In this document: positions 52,832 through 62,146 of the stretch, piece after piece
Position numbering within the stretch: the first letter of the stretch is position 1
Layout of the letters: each line of letters starts with the position of its first letter
NCBI RefSeq assembly: GCF_015831345.1
Contig: NZ_JADWYS010000001.1
Coordinates: 1-64,000, forward strand
Source: Caenimonas aquaedulcis
GTDB taxonomy: Bacteria; Pseudomonadota; Gammaproteobacteria; Burkholderiales; Burkholderiaceae_C
Reading direction: 5' to 3'
DNA length: 64,000 nucleotides
Translations under genes and position numbers: made by a program
Notes under the pieces: generated by a model
What the model was told of the DNA's origin: nothing
What the model saw: the letters and a program-made list of their open reading frames with translations, nothing else
The model's database searches: none

Positions 52832-53818
52832 GTGAACTTTTTTTGGCGTAGCCCTGTGCTTGTGGCGGCGGTCCTCTGGTCCTCCGCCTTTTCCCTGAAT
52901 GCTTCGGCCGCCCCGGCCCCGGTATTCGTCCTCAATTCGCTCGATGCCAGCGTCAGCGTGGTCGACCCCGTCACATGGGTCGAGACCAAGCGCCTGCCCA
53001 CCGGCAAGGAGCCGCACCACCTCTATATGACGCCGGACGAGAAGTCCGTCATCGTCGCCAATGCCTTCGGCGATTCGCTGACCTTCATCGACCCCCGCAC
53101 GGCCGAGATCCAGCGCACGGTCAAGGGCATCCCCGATCCGTACCACCTTCGTTTCTCCCCCGACATGAAGTGGTTCGTGACGGCGGGCAACCGGCTGAAC
53201 CACGTGGACATCTACCGCTGGGACGGCGCCAACCCGACGCTCGCCAAGCGCATCGCCACCGGCAAGACACCCAGCCACCTCTGGATCGACACGAAGAGCA
53301 CGACCGTCTACTCCAGCATGCAGGACAGCGACGAGCTGGTCGCGATCGACCTCGCGACGCAGGCCGTGAAGTGGCGCATCAAGACGGGCCCGATGCCCGC
53401 CGACGTCTTCGGCACCGGGGACGACAGGTTCCTGCTGGTCGGGATGACGGGCGGGGAGAACGTCGAGGTCTACGACGTGACAGGCCCGCAGCCGCGCCTG
53501 GCCAAGAAGATCAAGACCGGGCAGGGCGCCCACGCCTTCCGCGCGGCCGGCGACAAGCGTCACGTCTACGTCAGCAACCGCGTGGCCAACACCATCGGCA
53601 AGCTCGACCTGCAGACCCTCGAAGTCGTCGACAGCTACTCGGTGCCCGGCGGCCCCGACTGCGTGGACGTGATGGCCGACGGCAAGACGCTGCTGGTCAG
53701 CTCGCGCTGGGCCAAGCGGCTGAGCGTGCTCGACACGGTCACGAAAAAGGTCGTGCATCAGGTCAAAGTGGGCAAGTCTCCCCATGGCGTCTGGACGCTG
53801 GACCACGCGCCTCGCTAG
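52832..53818 (+). CDS. exported beta-propeller (YncE/cytochrome d1-like) protein
   Basis: A 328-residue protein with an N-terminal signal peptide (hydrophobic VLVAAVLWSSAFSLNASAA) and repeated propeller strands of the YVTN/YncE type: VFVLNSLDASVSVVDP, SVIVANAFGDSLTFIDP, HVYVSNRVANTIGKLDL and LLVSSRWAKRLSVLD. The start is probably GTG at 52832; no ATG precedes the signal peptide. Likely periplasmic. Homologues bind nothing certain; some sit near metal or quinoprotein systems. The gene overlaps the deacetylase by 35 bases, so the two are likely co-expressed. Confidence 0.85.
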   Translation: MNFFWRSPVLVAAVLWSSAFSLNASAAPAPVFVLNSLDASVSVVDPVTWVETKRLPTGKEPHHLYMTPDEKSVIVANAFGDSLTFIDPRTAEIQRTVKGIPDPYHLRFSPDMKWFVTAGNRLNHVDIYRWDGANPTLAKRIATGKTPSHLWIDTKSTTVYSSMQDSDELVAIDLATQAVKWRIKTGPMPADVFGTGDDRFLLVGMTGGENVEVYDVTGPQPRLAKKIKTGQGAHAFRAAGDKRHVYVSNRVANTIGKLDLQTLEVVDSYSVPGGPDCVDVMADGKTLLVSSRWAKRLSVLDTVTKKVVHQVKVGKSPHGVWTLDHAPR

Positions 53819-54611
53819 CGCGAAGCGGGTCGCCGCCGCGCTCGCGCTGGTGGCGATCGCCGCGCCGGTGGGCAGCCAGCCGCGCGCGCCCGACTGCGCG
53901 AAGCCCGTCTACCTCACCCTCGACACCGGCCACATGGAAGTGGCCCCGCTGATGGCGGAGGTGCTCGCGCGCCAGCACGTGCTCGTCACCTTTTTCGCGG
54001 CCAACGAGAAGACGAAGACCGGCGACGGCAGCCTGGGCGAGCACTGGGCGCCCTGGTGGAAGGCCCGCGCGGCCGAGGGCCACGAATTCGCATCGCATAC
54101 CTTCGACCACGTCTATTGGCGCGGGGACGCCGCGGGTTCGCCGCAGCGGTTTCGCGTGCGGCCTTCGGCGGGCCCGGACGAAGGGCGCGATTTCACCTGG
54201 GATACGACGCAGTACTGCGCCGAGGTCGGCAAGTCGGCCAAGCGCCTGGAGCAGATCACCGGCAAGAAGCCGCTGCCGCTGTTCCGCGCCCCCGGCGGCA
54301 AGACTTCGCCCCAGCTGCTGGCCGCCGCGAAGTCCTGCGGCTACGCGCACGTGGCGTGGGCGCCGGCGGGTTTCCTCGGCGACGAGCTGCCCAGCGAGCG
54401 CGTGAGCAACGCCACGCTGCTCAAGAATGCGCTGAATGGCATCCGGCCGGGCGACATCCTCGTCGCGCACCTGGGCATCTGGTCGCGCAAGGAACCTTGG
54501 GCGCCCGCCGTGTTCGAACCGCTCATCACCGGGCTCAAGGACCGCGGCTTCTGCTTCAGGACGCTGCGCGACCATCCGGCATATCGTGACTGGATCGCCA
54601 GCCACCCCTGA
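53784..54611 (+). CDS. polysaccharide deacetylase family protein
   Basis: A 275-residue NodB-homology (carbohydrate esterase 4) protein with a signal peptide (about residues 13-32). Motif 1 is TLDTGH (45-50), where the metal-binding second Asp of TFDDG is Thr48; motif 2 is SHTFDH (His105 and His109, metal ligands) and motif 3 RAPGG. The replaced Asp means that the metal site may be altered. It probably acts on cell-wall or exopolysaccharide N-acetyl groups in the periplasm, if active. The start overlaps the propeller gene by 35 bases; a later start would lose the signal peptide. Confidence 0.88.
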   Translation: MASGRWTTRLASAKRVAAALALVAIAAPVGSQPRAPDCAKPVYLTLDTGHMEVAPLMAEVLARQHVLVTFFAANEKTKTGDGSLGEHWAPWWKARAAEGHEFASHTFDHVYWRGDAAGSPQRFRVRPSAGPDEGRDFTWDTTQYCAEVGKSAKRLEQITGKKPLPLFRAPGGKTSPQLLAAAKSCGYAHVAWAPAGFLGDELPSERVSNATLLKNALNGIRPGDILVAHLGIWSRKEPWAPAVFEPLITGLKDRGFCFRTLRDHPAYRDWIASHP

Positions 54612-54613
54612 CC

Positions 54614-55597
54614 ATGGACGGACTCGAGGACCTTTTCGCCACCGCGCAGCAATGGCTGTTCGAGACGCTGATGCAGCCGGCGATGTTCGCGCTCGGCCTC
54701 GGCCACCTGCTGGAAGACGGCTACGCCGCGGCGGGCTGGCTGCTGGTCGGGCTCGTGCAGATCCTCGTGCTGGTCGCGGTGATCGGCCCACTGCAGAAGT
54801 GGAAGCCGGTGGAGCCGGTGACGGACCGCGTGGCGGTGCGCACGGACATCCTCTACACGCTGATCCACCGCCTGGGCGTGTTCCGCGTGGCGCTCTTCTT
54901 CCTGGTGGAGCCGTGGTTCGACGCGCTGTTCGGCGTGCTGCACGTGGCGGGCTACACGCCGTTCCAGCTCGACCAGCTCTGGCCGGGCTTCACCGACGCG
55001 CCCTGGCTCGCCTTCGCGCTCTACCTCGTCGTGTTCGACTTCGCGGACTACTGGATCCACCGGGCGCAGCACAGCCTGGAGTGGTGGTGGGGCCTGCATT
55101 CGCTGCACCACTCCCAGCGCCAGATGACGATGTGGAGCGACAACCGCAATCATTTGCTGGACGACCTGCTGCGCGACAGCCTGCTGGTGCTGCTCGCGCA
55201 GGTGATCGGCGTGGCGCCGGGGCAGTTCGTCGCCATCGTGGCCATCACGCAATTGAGCGAAAGCCTGCAGCACGCCAACCTGAAGCTCTGGTTCGGCCGC
55301 GTGGGCGAACGGCTGTGGATCAGCCCGCGCTTCCATCGCCTGCACCACAGCATCGGCATCGGCCATGAAAGCGGCGACGCCCGGCCCGTGATGCCGCAGG
55401 GGCGCAGCCCCGCGCTCGGCGGGCACAACTTCGGCGTGCTGCTGCCGTGGTGGGACATGCTGTTTCGCACCGCGAATTTCGAGCAGCGCTACGACCCTAC
55501 CGGCGTGCGGGACCAGGTGGAGAAGGGCCGCGACTACGGGCGCGGTTTCTGGTCGCAGCAATGGCTGGGCGTGAAGCGCCTCTTCGGCAAGGCATGA
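54614..55597 (+). CDS. membrane fatty acid hydroxylase/sterol desaturase family protein
   Basis: A 327-residue membrane di-iron protein. The histidine motifs are HRAQH (149-153), HSLHH (162-166) and HRLHH near 241-245, followed by GIGHE. Hydrophobic segments occur near 40-60, 85-100, and 130-147. Such proteins hydroxylate fatty acids, sterols or hopanoids or carotenoids. It follows the deacetylase by 2 bases and precedes an EI24-type membrane gene by 10, forming a small membrane/envelope gene run. Confidence 0.92.
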   Translation: MDGLEDLFATAQQWLFETLMQPAMFALGLGHLLEDGYAAAGWLLVGLVQILVLVAVIGPLQKWKPVEPVTDRVAVRTDILYTLIHRLGVFRVALFFLVEPWFDALFGVLHVAGYTPFQLDQLWPGFTDAPWLAFALYLVVFDFADYWIHRAQHSLEWWWGLHSLHHSQRQMTMWSDNRNHLLDDLLRDSLLVLLAQVIGVAPGQFVAIVAITQLSESLQHANLKLWFGRVGERLWISPRFHRLHHSIGIGHESGDARPVMPQGRSPALGGHNFGVLLPWWDMLFRTANFEQRYDPTGVRDQVEKGRDYGRGFWSQQWLGVKRLFGKA

Positions 55598-55607
55598 TGT
55601 CGGCTCC

Positions 55608-56474
55608 ATGAGCCTGCTCCTCGATTCCTTCTGGCGCGCCGTCGCCTACTGCCTGCATCCCCGCGTGATCGCGCTGTCGTTCCTGCCGCTGGCGGTGATG
55701 GTGGTGCTGTCGCTGGTGCTGGGCTATTTCTTCTGGGCGCCGGCCGTGGAGGGCGTGCGCGCGATGCTGGAGGCGTCGGACCTGCTGCGCGCGGTGTGGA
55801 ACTGGCTGCAGGGCGTGGGCGCGGGCGGGCTCAAGACCGTCGCGGCGCCGCTCATCGTGATCTTCGCGGTGACGCCGGTGCTCGTGCTCATCTCCCTGCT
55901 GATGGTCGCCGCCTTCATGACGCCGGCGCTCGCGTCCCTGGTGGCCGAGCGCCGTTTCCCGGCGCTGGAACGCAAGAAGGGCGCGTCGCTCGCGGGCAGC
56001 GTGCTGTGGTCGCTCGGCTCGACCCTGCTCGCGGCCGTCGCGCTCATCGTATCCCTGCCGCTGTGGGTGGTGCCGCCGCTCATCCTCATCCTGCCGCCCC
56101 TGATCTGGGGCTGGCTCACCTACCGCGTGATGGCCTTCGACGTGCTGGCGGACCACGCGAGCCGCGAGGAGCGCCGCGAGATCTTCCGCCGGCATCGCGG
56201 CTGGCTGCTGGGCATCGGCGTGCTGACGGGCTACCTCGGCGCGGCGCCGAGCGTTCTGTGGGCGTCGGGCGCGCTCTTCGCGGCGGCGTTCGTGATCCTC
56301 GTACCGGTCGCGATCTGGATCTACACGCTGGTTTTCGCCTTCTCTTCGCTATGGTTCGCGCACTACGCCCTGGCGGCGCTGGAGCAGCTGCGCGCCAGCC
56401 AGATTCCTCTTCCCAACGTGGCACCCCCGGCACCGCCGGCACCCCGAAATGAACCCCACATCATCGACCTCTGA
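55608..56474 (+). CDS. EI24 domain-containing membrane protein
   Basis: A 288-residue polytopic membrane protein of the EI24/CysZ type with hydrophobic segments near residues 20-45, 75-105, 135-165, 200-220 and 225-250. CysZ mediates sulfate uptake, but many EI24 members in Burkholderiales have no known function. The gene overlaps the next (CinA-like) by 26 bases. The C-terminus is proline-rich. Confidence 0.88.
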   Translation: MSLLLDSFWRAVAYCLHPRVIALSFLPLAVMVVLSLVLGYFFWAPAVEGVRAMLEASDLLRAVWNWLQGVGAGGLKTVAAPLIVIFAVTPVLVLISLLMVAAFMTPALASLVAERRFPALERKKGASLAGSVLWSLGSTLLAAVALIVSLPLWVVPPLILILPPLIWGWLTYRVMAFDVLADHASREERREIFRRHRGWLLGIGVLTGYLGAAPSVLWASGALFAAAFVILVPVAIWIYTLVFAFSSLWFAHYALAALEQLRASQIPLPNVAPPAPPAPRNEPHIIDL

Positions 56475-57273
56475 CCCGCAAACGGTCGGCCTCGTCATCG
56501 TCGGCGACGAGATCCTCTCGGGCAAGCGCGCCGACAAGCACATGCCCAAGCTCATCGAACTGCTCGCCGCGCGCGGGCTGCAGCTCGGCTGGGCCGAGTA
56601 TGTGGGCGACGCGCCCGAGCGAATCACCGCGACGCTGAAACGCGCCTTCGACTCCGGGGACCTCGTCTTTTCCTGCGGCGGTATCGGCGCGACGCCGGAC
56701 GACCACACGCGCCAATGCGCCGGCAAGGCGCTGGGGGTGGAGCTCGAACTGCATCCGCAGGCCGAAGCGCTGATCCGCGAGCGCATGCAGGACACCGCGC
56801 GCGAGCAGGGCATCCCTTACGTGCCCGACCGCCCGGACAACATCCACCGCCTGAACATGGGCGTGTTTCCCAGGGGCGCGGCGATCATCCCCAACCCGTA
56901 CAACAAGATCCCGGGCTTCACCGTCGGCCACGTGCACTTCGTCCCGGGCTTCCCGGTGATGGCCTGGCCGATGATGGAATGGGTGCTGGACACGCACTAC
57001 AAGCACCTGTTCCGCGAGAAGGCCTATGTGGAGAAGTCGGTCATCGTGTTCGGCGCGATGGAGGCGAGCCTGACGCCGCTCATGGAGCAGGTCGAGCGCG
57101 AGCATCCGGGCGTGAAGGTGTTCAGCCTGCCGAGCGTGGACCATCCGCAATACGGCCGCCACATCGACCTCGGCGTGAAGGGCGACCCGGCGCTGGTCGA
57201 TGCGGCCTATGCCACCCTGCTGGCCGGCCTGAACGCTTTCGGCGCCAAACTAGGCCCCGAATTGGTGCGCTGA
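56449..57273 (+). CDS. CinA-like molybdopterin-binding domain protein
   Basis: A 274-residue protein made of the CinA N-terminal (MoCF-type) domain: GDEILSGKRADKH (residues 17-29), SCGGIGATPDD, and GFPVMAWPMMEW. The second CinA domain (nicotinamide mononucleotide deamidase) is absent. Stand-alone versions are common in betaproteobacteria; the biochemical role is uncertain. It is the last gene before the glnA control region. Confidence 0.9.
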   Translation: MNPTSSTSDPQTVGLVIVGDEILSGKRADKHMPKLIELLAARGLQLGWAEYVGDAPERITATLKRAFDSGDLVFSCGGIGATPDDHTRQCAGKALGVELELHPQAEALIRERMQDTAREQGIPYVPDRPDNIHRLNMGVFPRGAAIIPNPYNKIPGFTVGHVHFVPGFPVMAWPMMEWVLDTHYKHLFREKAYVEKSVIVFGAMEASLTPLMEQVEREHPGVKVFSLPSVDHPQYGRHIDLGVKGDPALVDAAYATLLAGLNAFGAKLGPELVR

Positions 57274-57281
57274 GCCCCTGC

Positions 57282-57296
57282 GCACTGTTCAGGTGC
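57282..57296 (+). promoter_or_regulatory. NtrC (GlnG) binding site 1
   Basis: GCAC-TGTTCAG-GTGC matches the NtrC consensus GCAC-N7-GTGC. It lies about 200 bases before glnA and 27 bases (centre to centre) from the second site; such paired sites form an enhancer for phosphorylated NtrC. The regulator gene itself is in the same cluster (60647). Confidence 0.8.
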
Positions 57297-57308
57297 CACC
57301 TCGGAGTT

Positions 57309-57323
57309 GCACCATGATGGTGC
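57309..57323 (+). promoter_or_regulatory. NtrC (GlnG) binding site 2
   Basis: GCAC-CATGATG-GTGC, also GCAC-N7-GTGC, with extended dyad TGCACC-ATGA-TGGTGC. It lies upstream of the sigma-54 promoter by about 95 bases. Confidence 0.85.
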
Positions 57324-57416
57324 GGAACTCATCCGAATGCGCAAGGCTCCCGTAGGGAAAAGCGCTCAGGATCGGGGACAATCGCCCAGCTTCGGGTGGG
57401 CAGCCATGCACCAGCT

Positions 57417-57434
57417 TTGGCACAGAAACTGCAT
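57417..57434 (+). promoter_or_regulatory. sigma-54 promoter of glnA
   Basis: TTGGCAC-AGAAA-CTGCA has the invariant GG (57419-57420) and GC (57431-57432) with 10 bases between, as required by RpoN. Transcription should begin near 57444, about 38 bases before the glnA ATG, giving nitrogen-limited expression through the NtrC sites upstream. Confidence 0.85.
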
Positions 57435-57481
57435 TCCAGAACCCGTACCCCTTTCAACACACCCATCCACAGGAGAATTCG

Positions 57482-58900
57482 ATGGCAGCCAAGAACGTCG
57501 CAGACGTCATGAAGATGGTGAAGGAAAACGAAGTCAAGTTCGTCGACTTCCGTTTCACCGACACCCGCGGAAAAGAACAACACGTCACTGTGCCGGTGTC
57601 GCATTTCGATGAAGACAAGTTCAGCGCCGGCCACGCGTTCGACGGCTCGTCCATCGCGGGCTGGAAGGGGATCGAAGCCTCCGACATGCTGCTCATGCCG
57701 GACCCGAACACGGCCAACATCGACCCCTTCTTCGAAGAGACCACGCTGTTCCTGTCCTGCGACGTGCTGGAGCCGGGCGACGGCAAGGCCTACGACCGCG
57801 ACCCGCGCTCCATCGCGCGCCGCGCCGAGGCTTACCTCAAGGCGTCGGGCCTGGGCGACCAGGCCTTCTTCGGACCGGAACCCGAATTCTTCATCTTCGA
57901 CGACGTGCGCTGGGGCAACGACATGTCCGGCTCGTTCTTCAAGATCGACGAATACGAGGCGCCGTGGAACACGGGCAGCAAGCTCGAAGGCGGCAACAAG
58001 GGCCACCGCCCGACCGTCAAGGGCGGCTATTTCCCCGTGCCCCCGGTCGACAGCACGCAGGACCTGCGCGCCGAGATCTCGCTGATCCTCGAATCCCTGG
58101 GCATCCCGGTCGAAGTGTTCCACCACGAAGTGGCGGGCGCGGGCCAGAACGAGATCGGCACCAAGTTCAGCACGCTGGTGCAGCGCGCCGACTGGACCAT
58201 CCTGCTCAAGTACGTCGTGCAGAACGTCGCCAATGCCTACGGCAAGACCGCGACCTTCATGCCCAAGCCCATCGTCGGCGACAACGGCTCGGGCATGCAC
58301 GTGCACCAGTCCGTGTGGAAGGACGGCAAGAACCTGTTCGCCGGCGACGGCTACGCGGGCCTGTCGGACTACGCGCTGTACTACATCGGCGGCATCATCA
58401 AGCACGCCCGTGCACTCAACGCCATCACCAACCCCGGCACCAACAGCTACAAGCGCCTGGTGCCCGGCTTCGAGGCGCCGGTCAAGCTCGCGTACTCCGC
58501 GAAGAACCGCTCCGCTTCCATCCGCATCCCGTACGTGGCAAACCCGAAGGGCCGCCGCATCGAGGCGCGCTTCCCGGATCCGCTGTGCAACCCGTACCTC
58601 GGTTTCGCGGCCCTGCTGATGGCCGGCCTCGACGGCGTGGAAAACAAGATCCATCCGGGCGAAGCCGCCACGAAGGACCTGTACCACCTGCCGCCCGAAG
58701 AAGACGCGAAGATCCCGACCGTCTGCCACAGCCTGGACCAGGCGCTGGACTACCTGGACAAGGGCCGGGGCTTCCTGACCAAGGGCGGCGTGTTCACCGA
58801 CACGATGATCGATGCGTACATCGAGCTGAAGATGCAGGAAGTCACGCGCTTCCGCATGGCGACGCACCCGGTCGAGTACGACATGTACTACAGCCTGTAA
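57482..58900 (+). CDS. glnA: type I glutamine synthetase
   Basis: A 472-residue GSI-type glutamine synthetase that makes glutamine from glutamate, ammonia and ATP. Conserved elements: [52 protein letters not shown] and the adenylylation site KDLYHLPPE (Tyr401), so activity control by GlnE-type adenylylation is likely. Length is normal for the dodecameric enzyme. AGGAG precedes the ATG by 7 bases. Transcription is from the sigma-54/NtrC promoter region upstream; a terminator follows. Confidence 0.98.
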   Translation: MAAKNVADVMKMVKENEVKFVDFRFTDTRGKEQHVTVPVSHFDEDKFSAGHAFDGSSIAGWKGIEASDMLLMPDPNTANIDPFFEETTLFLSCDVLEPGDGKAYDRDPRSIARRAEAYLKASGLGDQAFFGPEPEFFIFDDVRWGNDMSGSFFKIDEYEAPWNTGSKLEGGNKGHRPTVKGGYFPVPPVDSTQDLRAEISLILESLGIPVEVFHHEVAGAGQNEIGTKFSTLVQRADWTILLKYVVQNVANAYGKTATFMPKPIVGDNGSGMHVHQSVWKDGKNLFAGDGYAGLSDYALYYIGGIIKHARALNAITNPGTNSYKRLVPGFEAPVKLAYSAKNRSASIRIPYVANPKGRRIEARFPDPLCNPYLGFAALLMAGLDGVENKIHPGEAATKDLYHLPPEEDAKIPTVCHSLDQALDYLDKGRGFLTKGGVFTDTMIDAYIELKMQEVTRFRMATHPVEYDMYYSL

Positions 58901-58920
58901 TTAATCACAGTCTGTGGTTT

Positions 58921-58946
58921 AAAAGGGCGGCGCATGCCGCCCTTTT
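58921..58946 (+). terminator. rho-independent terminator after glnA
   Basis: AAAAGGGCGGC-GCAT-GCCGCCCTTTT is a perfect 11-bp stem with a 4-base loop, 20 bases after the glnA stop and followed by a pyrimidine-rich stretch with T4. It should reduce read-through into the downstream genes, so these probably have their own promoter. Confidence 0.85.
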
Positions 58947-59038
58947 CCTTTTCGAATCAAGCGCTTAATTGGCTTTTCTGAGAAGTTGCGCGATACTGGC
59001 AGGCCGTCCTGAGCATTTTCGGATGCGAGGAGATAGCA

Positions 59039-59524
59039 ATGAAATCCGCCTTCCTGGTTCCGCTTGCAGCCCTCTTTGTGGTGGCCAACAGCCACGCACA
59101 GATCTTCCGCTGCACCGGTAACGTCTACACCAACAACGCCGCCGAGGCCAAGGCCAACAACTGCAGGCCCATGGAGGGCGGCAACATCACCGTCGTCGAG
59201 GGCACGAGCGTCAAGACCACCAACGCACCGGTGCGCGTGGCGACGGCCCCGCAGTCCGCGGCCGGTCCCGGCCAGCGCGTGGACGCCGACGACCAGCGTG
59301 CGCGCGATTCGGATGCGCGCGGCATCCTCGAAGCCGAACTCAGGAAGGCCGAGGCGCGGCAGGCCGAGCTGCTGAAGGAATACAACAACGGCGAGCCCGA
59401 AAAGCTGGGCCCCGAGCACCGCAACCACCAGAAATACCTGGACCGCGTCGCGGAACTGAAGGCCAACATTGCGCGCAACGAAAACGACATCGCCGGCATC
59501 AAGCGCGAGCTCGGCCGCAAATAA
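59039..59524 (+). CDS. exported hypothetical protein with DUF4124-like start
   Basis: A 161-residue protein with a signal peptide (MKSAFLVPLAALFVVANSHA, cleavage before QIFRC) followed by a short region resembling DUF4124 (QIFRCTGNVYTNN) and a charged, probably coiled-coil C-terminal half (about 90-160, ILEAELRKAEARQAELLKEY). Probably periplasmic or outer-surface; no function is known. It lies between glnA and glnL, an arrangement seen as an insertion in the usual glnA-glnL-glnG order. Confidence 0.82.
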   Translation: MKSAFLVPLAALFVVANSHAQIFRCTGNVYTNNAAEAKANNCRPMEGGNITVVEGTSVKTTNAPVRVATAPQSAAGPGQRVDADDQRARDSDARGILEAELRKAEARQAELLKEYNNGEPEKLGPEHRNHQKYLDRVAELKANIARNENDIAGIKRELGRK

Positions 59525-60608
59525 GAACGAGTTCCGCAACCCCAAGGCGGCGCAACCGGAGCGCTTCCAGTCGCTCGACCTGCTGGCCACGCTGGTGGCC
59601 GTGGTGGCCGCAGACGGATCGGTGCTCTTCGCCAACTCCGCGCTCGAAGACGCGCTGGGCATCTCGCGCCGCACCATCGAAGGCTCCAACCTCCCGCAGT
59701 GCTTCACCGAGCCGGTGATCCTGCAGAACGCCCTCGAGGGCGCGAGCAGCAATGAATTCGCGGCGCTGCGCTACGACGCGCGGCTCGTGCGCCAGGCCGG
59801 CGCCGATTCGCTGCCCGTCCACGTCGTCGTGGCGCAGACGGACAAGCCCGGCGAGTTCGTCGTGGAGCTGCTGCCGCTGGAGGCGCAGGCCCGCCAGGAC
59901 CGCGAGGAGCGCCTGATCGACCAGGCGCAGGCGAACAAGGAATTGATCCGCAACCTCGCCCACGAGATCAAGAACCCGCTCGGCGGCATCCGCGGCGCGG
60001 CGCAGCTGCTCGAGATGGAGATCGAGTCCAGGGACCTGAAGGAGTACACGCGCGTCATCATCCACGAGGCCGACCGCCTGCAGACGCTGGTGGACAGGCT
60101 GCTGGCCCCGCACCGGCGGCCGCACGTGGTGGGCGACGTGAACATCCACGAGGTGTGCGAGCGCGTGCGCTCGCTCATCCTCGCGGAGTTTCCCAAGGGC
60201 CTGCGCGTCGTGCGTGAGTACGACACCTCCATCCCCGAGTTCCGCGGCGACCGGGAGCAGTTGATCCAGGCGGTGCTGAACATCGCCCACAACGCCTGCC
60301 AGGCGCTGGCCGACCGCATTTCCGCGGGCGATGCGCAGCTGGTGTTTCGCACGCGGATCGCCCGGCAGGTGACTTTCGGCAAGCAGCGCTACCGACTGGC
60401 ACTGGAATTGCATGTCATCGACAACGGGCCCGGCGTGCCGGACTCGATCAGGGATCGCATCTTCTATCCGCTCGTCTCGGGGAGGGAAGGCGGTTCGGGG
60501 CTGGGGCTGACGCTTGCACAAACATTCGTTCAGCAGCACCATGGCCTGATCGAGTGCGACAGTGTCCCCGGACGGACGGATTTCAAATTGTTGATTCCGT
60601 TGCCATGA
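59469..60608 (+). CDS. glnL: nitrogen sensor histidine kinase NtrB (GlnL)
   Basis: A 379-residue PAS-histidine kinase of the NtrB type: PAS domain about residues 37-135, His-phosphorylation motif NLAHEIKNPLGG (His165), N-box NIAHNACQAL and G-boxes DNGPGVP and GSGLGLTLAQ. It phosphorylates or dephosphorylates NtrC depending on nitrogen status. The start is uncertain: TTG at 59469 with AAGG upstream overlaps the previous gene by 56 bases; no ATG is available before the PAS domain. No membrane segment is present. Confidence 0.9.
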   Translation: MRATKTTSPASSASSAANKNEFRNPKAAQPERFQSLDLLATLVAVVAADGSVLFANSALEDALGISRRTIEGSNLPQCFTEPVILQNALEGASSNEFAALRYDARLVRQAGADSLPVHVVVAQTDKPGEFVVELLPLEAQARQDREERLIDQAQANKELIRNLAHEIKNPLGGIRGAAQLLEMEIESRDLKEYTRVIIHEADRLQTLVDRLLAPHRRPHVVGDVNIHEVCERVRSLILAEFPKGLRVVREYDTSIPEFRGDREQLIQAVLNIAHNACQALADRISAGDAQLVFRTRIARQVTFGKQRYRLALELHVIDNGPGVPDSIRDRIFYPLVSGREGGSGLGLTLAQTFVQQHHGLIECDSVPGRTDFKLLIPLP

Positions 60609-60646
60609 GAAATGTGCGATTGACCTGAGGCGACAAGATAAAACCG

Positions 60647-62143
60647 ATGAAGCCGATCTGGATCGTTGACGATGACCAATCCATCCGCTTCGTGCTCGAA
60701 AAAGCGCTGTTGCGGGAAGACCTGCCCACGCGCAGCTTCACCAACCCCCGCGAAGTGCTGCAGGCCCTCGAGGCGGGCGACGACGACAACGGACCGCAGA
60801 TCCTGGTGAGCGACATCCGCATGCCGGGCGGCTCCGGCCTGGACCTGCTCACCAAGGTCAAGGAAAAACTCCCCGGCCTGCCCGTCATCATCATGACGGC
60901 GTTCTCCGACCTGGACAGCGCGGTCTCCGCGTTCCAGGGCGGCGCCTTCGAGTACCTGCCCAAGCCTTTCGACCTGCCCAAGGCGATCGAGCTGATCCGC
61001 CGCGCGGTGGAAGAGAGCCAGCGCGAGGAAGTCGCGGAGGAGCGCATGGCGGAGACGCCGGAGATGCTCGGCCAGGCGCCCGCGATGCAGGACGTGTTCC
61101 GCGCGATCGGGCGGCTGTCGCAAAGCAACGTCACGGTGATGATCACCGGCGAATCGGGCTCGGGCAAGGAACTCGTCGCGCGCGCGCTGCACAAGCATTC
61201 GCCGCGCGCGGGCGGGCCCTTCGTTGCGATCAACACGGCCGCGATCCCGAAGGACCTGCTCGAATCCGAATTGTTCGGCCACGAGCGCGGCGCCTTCACC
61301 GGCGCGCAGACGATGCGGCGCGGCCGCTTCGAGCAGGCCGAAGGCGGCACGCTCTTCCTCGACGAGATCGGCGACATGCCTTTCGACCTGCAGACGCGCC
61401 TGCTGCGCGTGCTGTCGGATGGCCACTTCTACCGCGTGGGCGGGCACAACGCCGTGAAGGCGAACGTGCGCGTCATTGCGGCGACCCACCAGGACCTCGA
61501 GCAGCGCGTGAAGGAAGGCGTGTTCCGCGAAGACCTGTTCCACCGGCTGAACGTGATCCGCCTGCGGCTGCCGGCGCTGCGCGAGCGGCTGGAAGACATC
61601 CCGATGCTCGCGCGCCATTTCCTGCAGCAAAGCGCCAAGCAGCTCGGCGTGGAGCCCAAGCGGATTTCCGATGCGGCGCTCGCGAAGCTCGGCACCTTCG
61701 CGTTCCCTGGCAACGTGCGGCAGCTGGAGAACATCTGCCACTGGCTCACGGTGATGGCGCCGGCGCAACTGGTCGAGCCGAAGGACTTGCCGCCGGAAGT
61801 GATCGGCACCTCCGAATCCGCCGCGCGGACACCTGCGGCGGCGCCGGAAGTTTCGCGCGGGGTCGCGTCCGAAGACGCTTCGCATGCCGCGCCCGCCGTG
61901 CCGGCCGTCACCGGCTTCGATGTGGGTGGGAAGAGCTGGGAGACCGGCCTCGAAGCCGAAGCGATGGAGCTGCTCGCGAGCGGCCGCCACGACGTATGGG
62001 ATGCGCTCACCAAGCGCTTCGAATCCCGGCTGATCCTCACGGCGCTGGCCAACACGCGCGGCCGCCGCATCGAGGCCGCGCAGAAGCTCGGCATCGGCCG
62101 CAACACCATCACGCGCAAGATCCAGGAACTGGGCCTGGGCTGA
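60647..62143 (+). CDS. glnG: nitrogen regulation response regulator NtrC (GlnG)
   Basis: A 498-residue NtrC: receiver domain with phospho-acceptor Asp56 (VSDIRMP), AAA+ domain with Walker A GESGSGKE and the sigma-54 contact GAFTGA, and a Fis-type helix-turn-helix at the C-terminus (residues about 460-498, RIEAAQKLGIGRNTITRK). It activates sigma-54 promoters such as that of glnA in this window. It follows glnL by 38 bases and is probably co-transcribed. Confidence 0.97.
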   Translation: MKPIWIVDDDQSIRFVLEKALLREDLPTRSFTNPREVLQALEAGDDDNGPQILVSDIRMPGGSGLDLLTKVKEKLPGLPVIIMTAFSDLDSAVSAFQGGAFEYLPKPFDLPKAIELIRRAVEESQREEVAEERMAETPEMLGQAPAMQDVFRAIGRLSQSNVTVMITGESGSGKELVARALHKHSPRAGGPFVAINTAAIPKDLLESELFGHERGAFTGAQTMRRGRFEQAEGGTLFLDEIGDMPFDLQTRLLRVLSDGHFYRVGGHNAVKANVRVIAATHQDLEQRVKEGVFREDLFHRLNVIRLRLPALRERLEDIPMLARHFLQQSAKQLGVEPKRISDAALAKLGTFAFPGNVRQLENICHWLTVMAPAQLVEPKDLPPEVIGTSESAARTPAAAPEVSRGVASEDASHAAPAVPAVTGFDVGGKSWETGLEAEAMELLASGRHDVWDALTKRFESRLILTALANTRGRRIEAAQKLGIGRNTITRKIQELGLG

Positions 62144-62146
62144 GCG

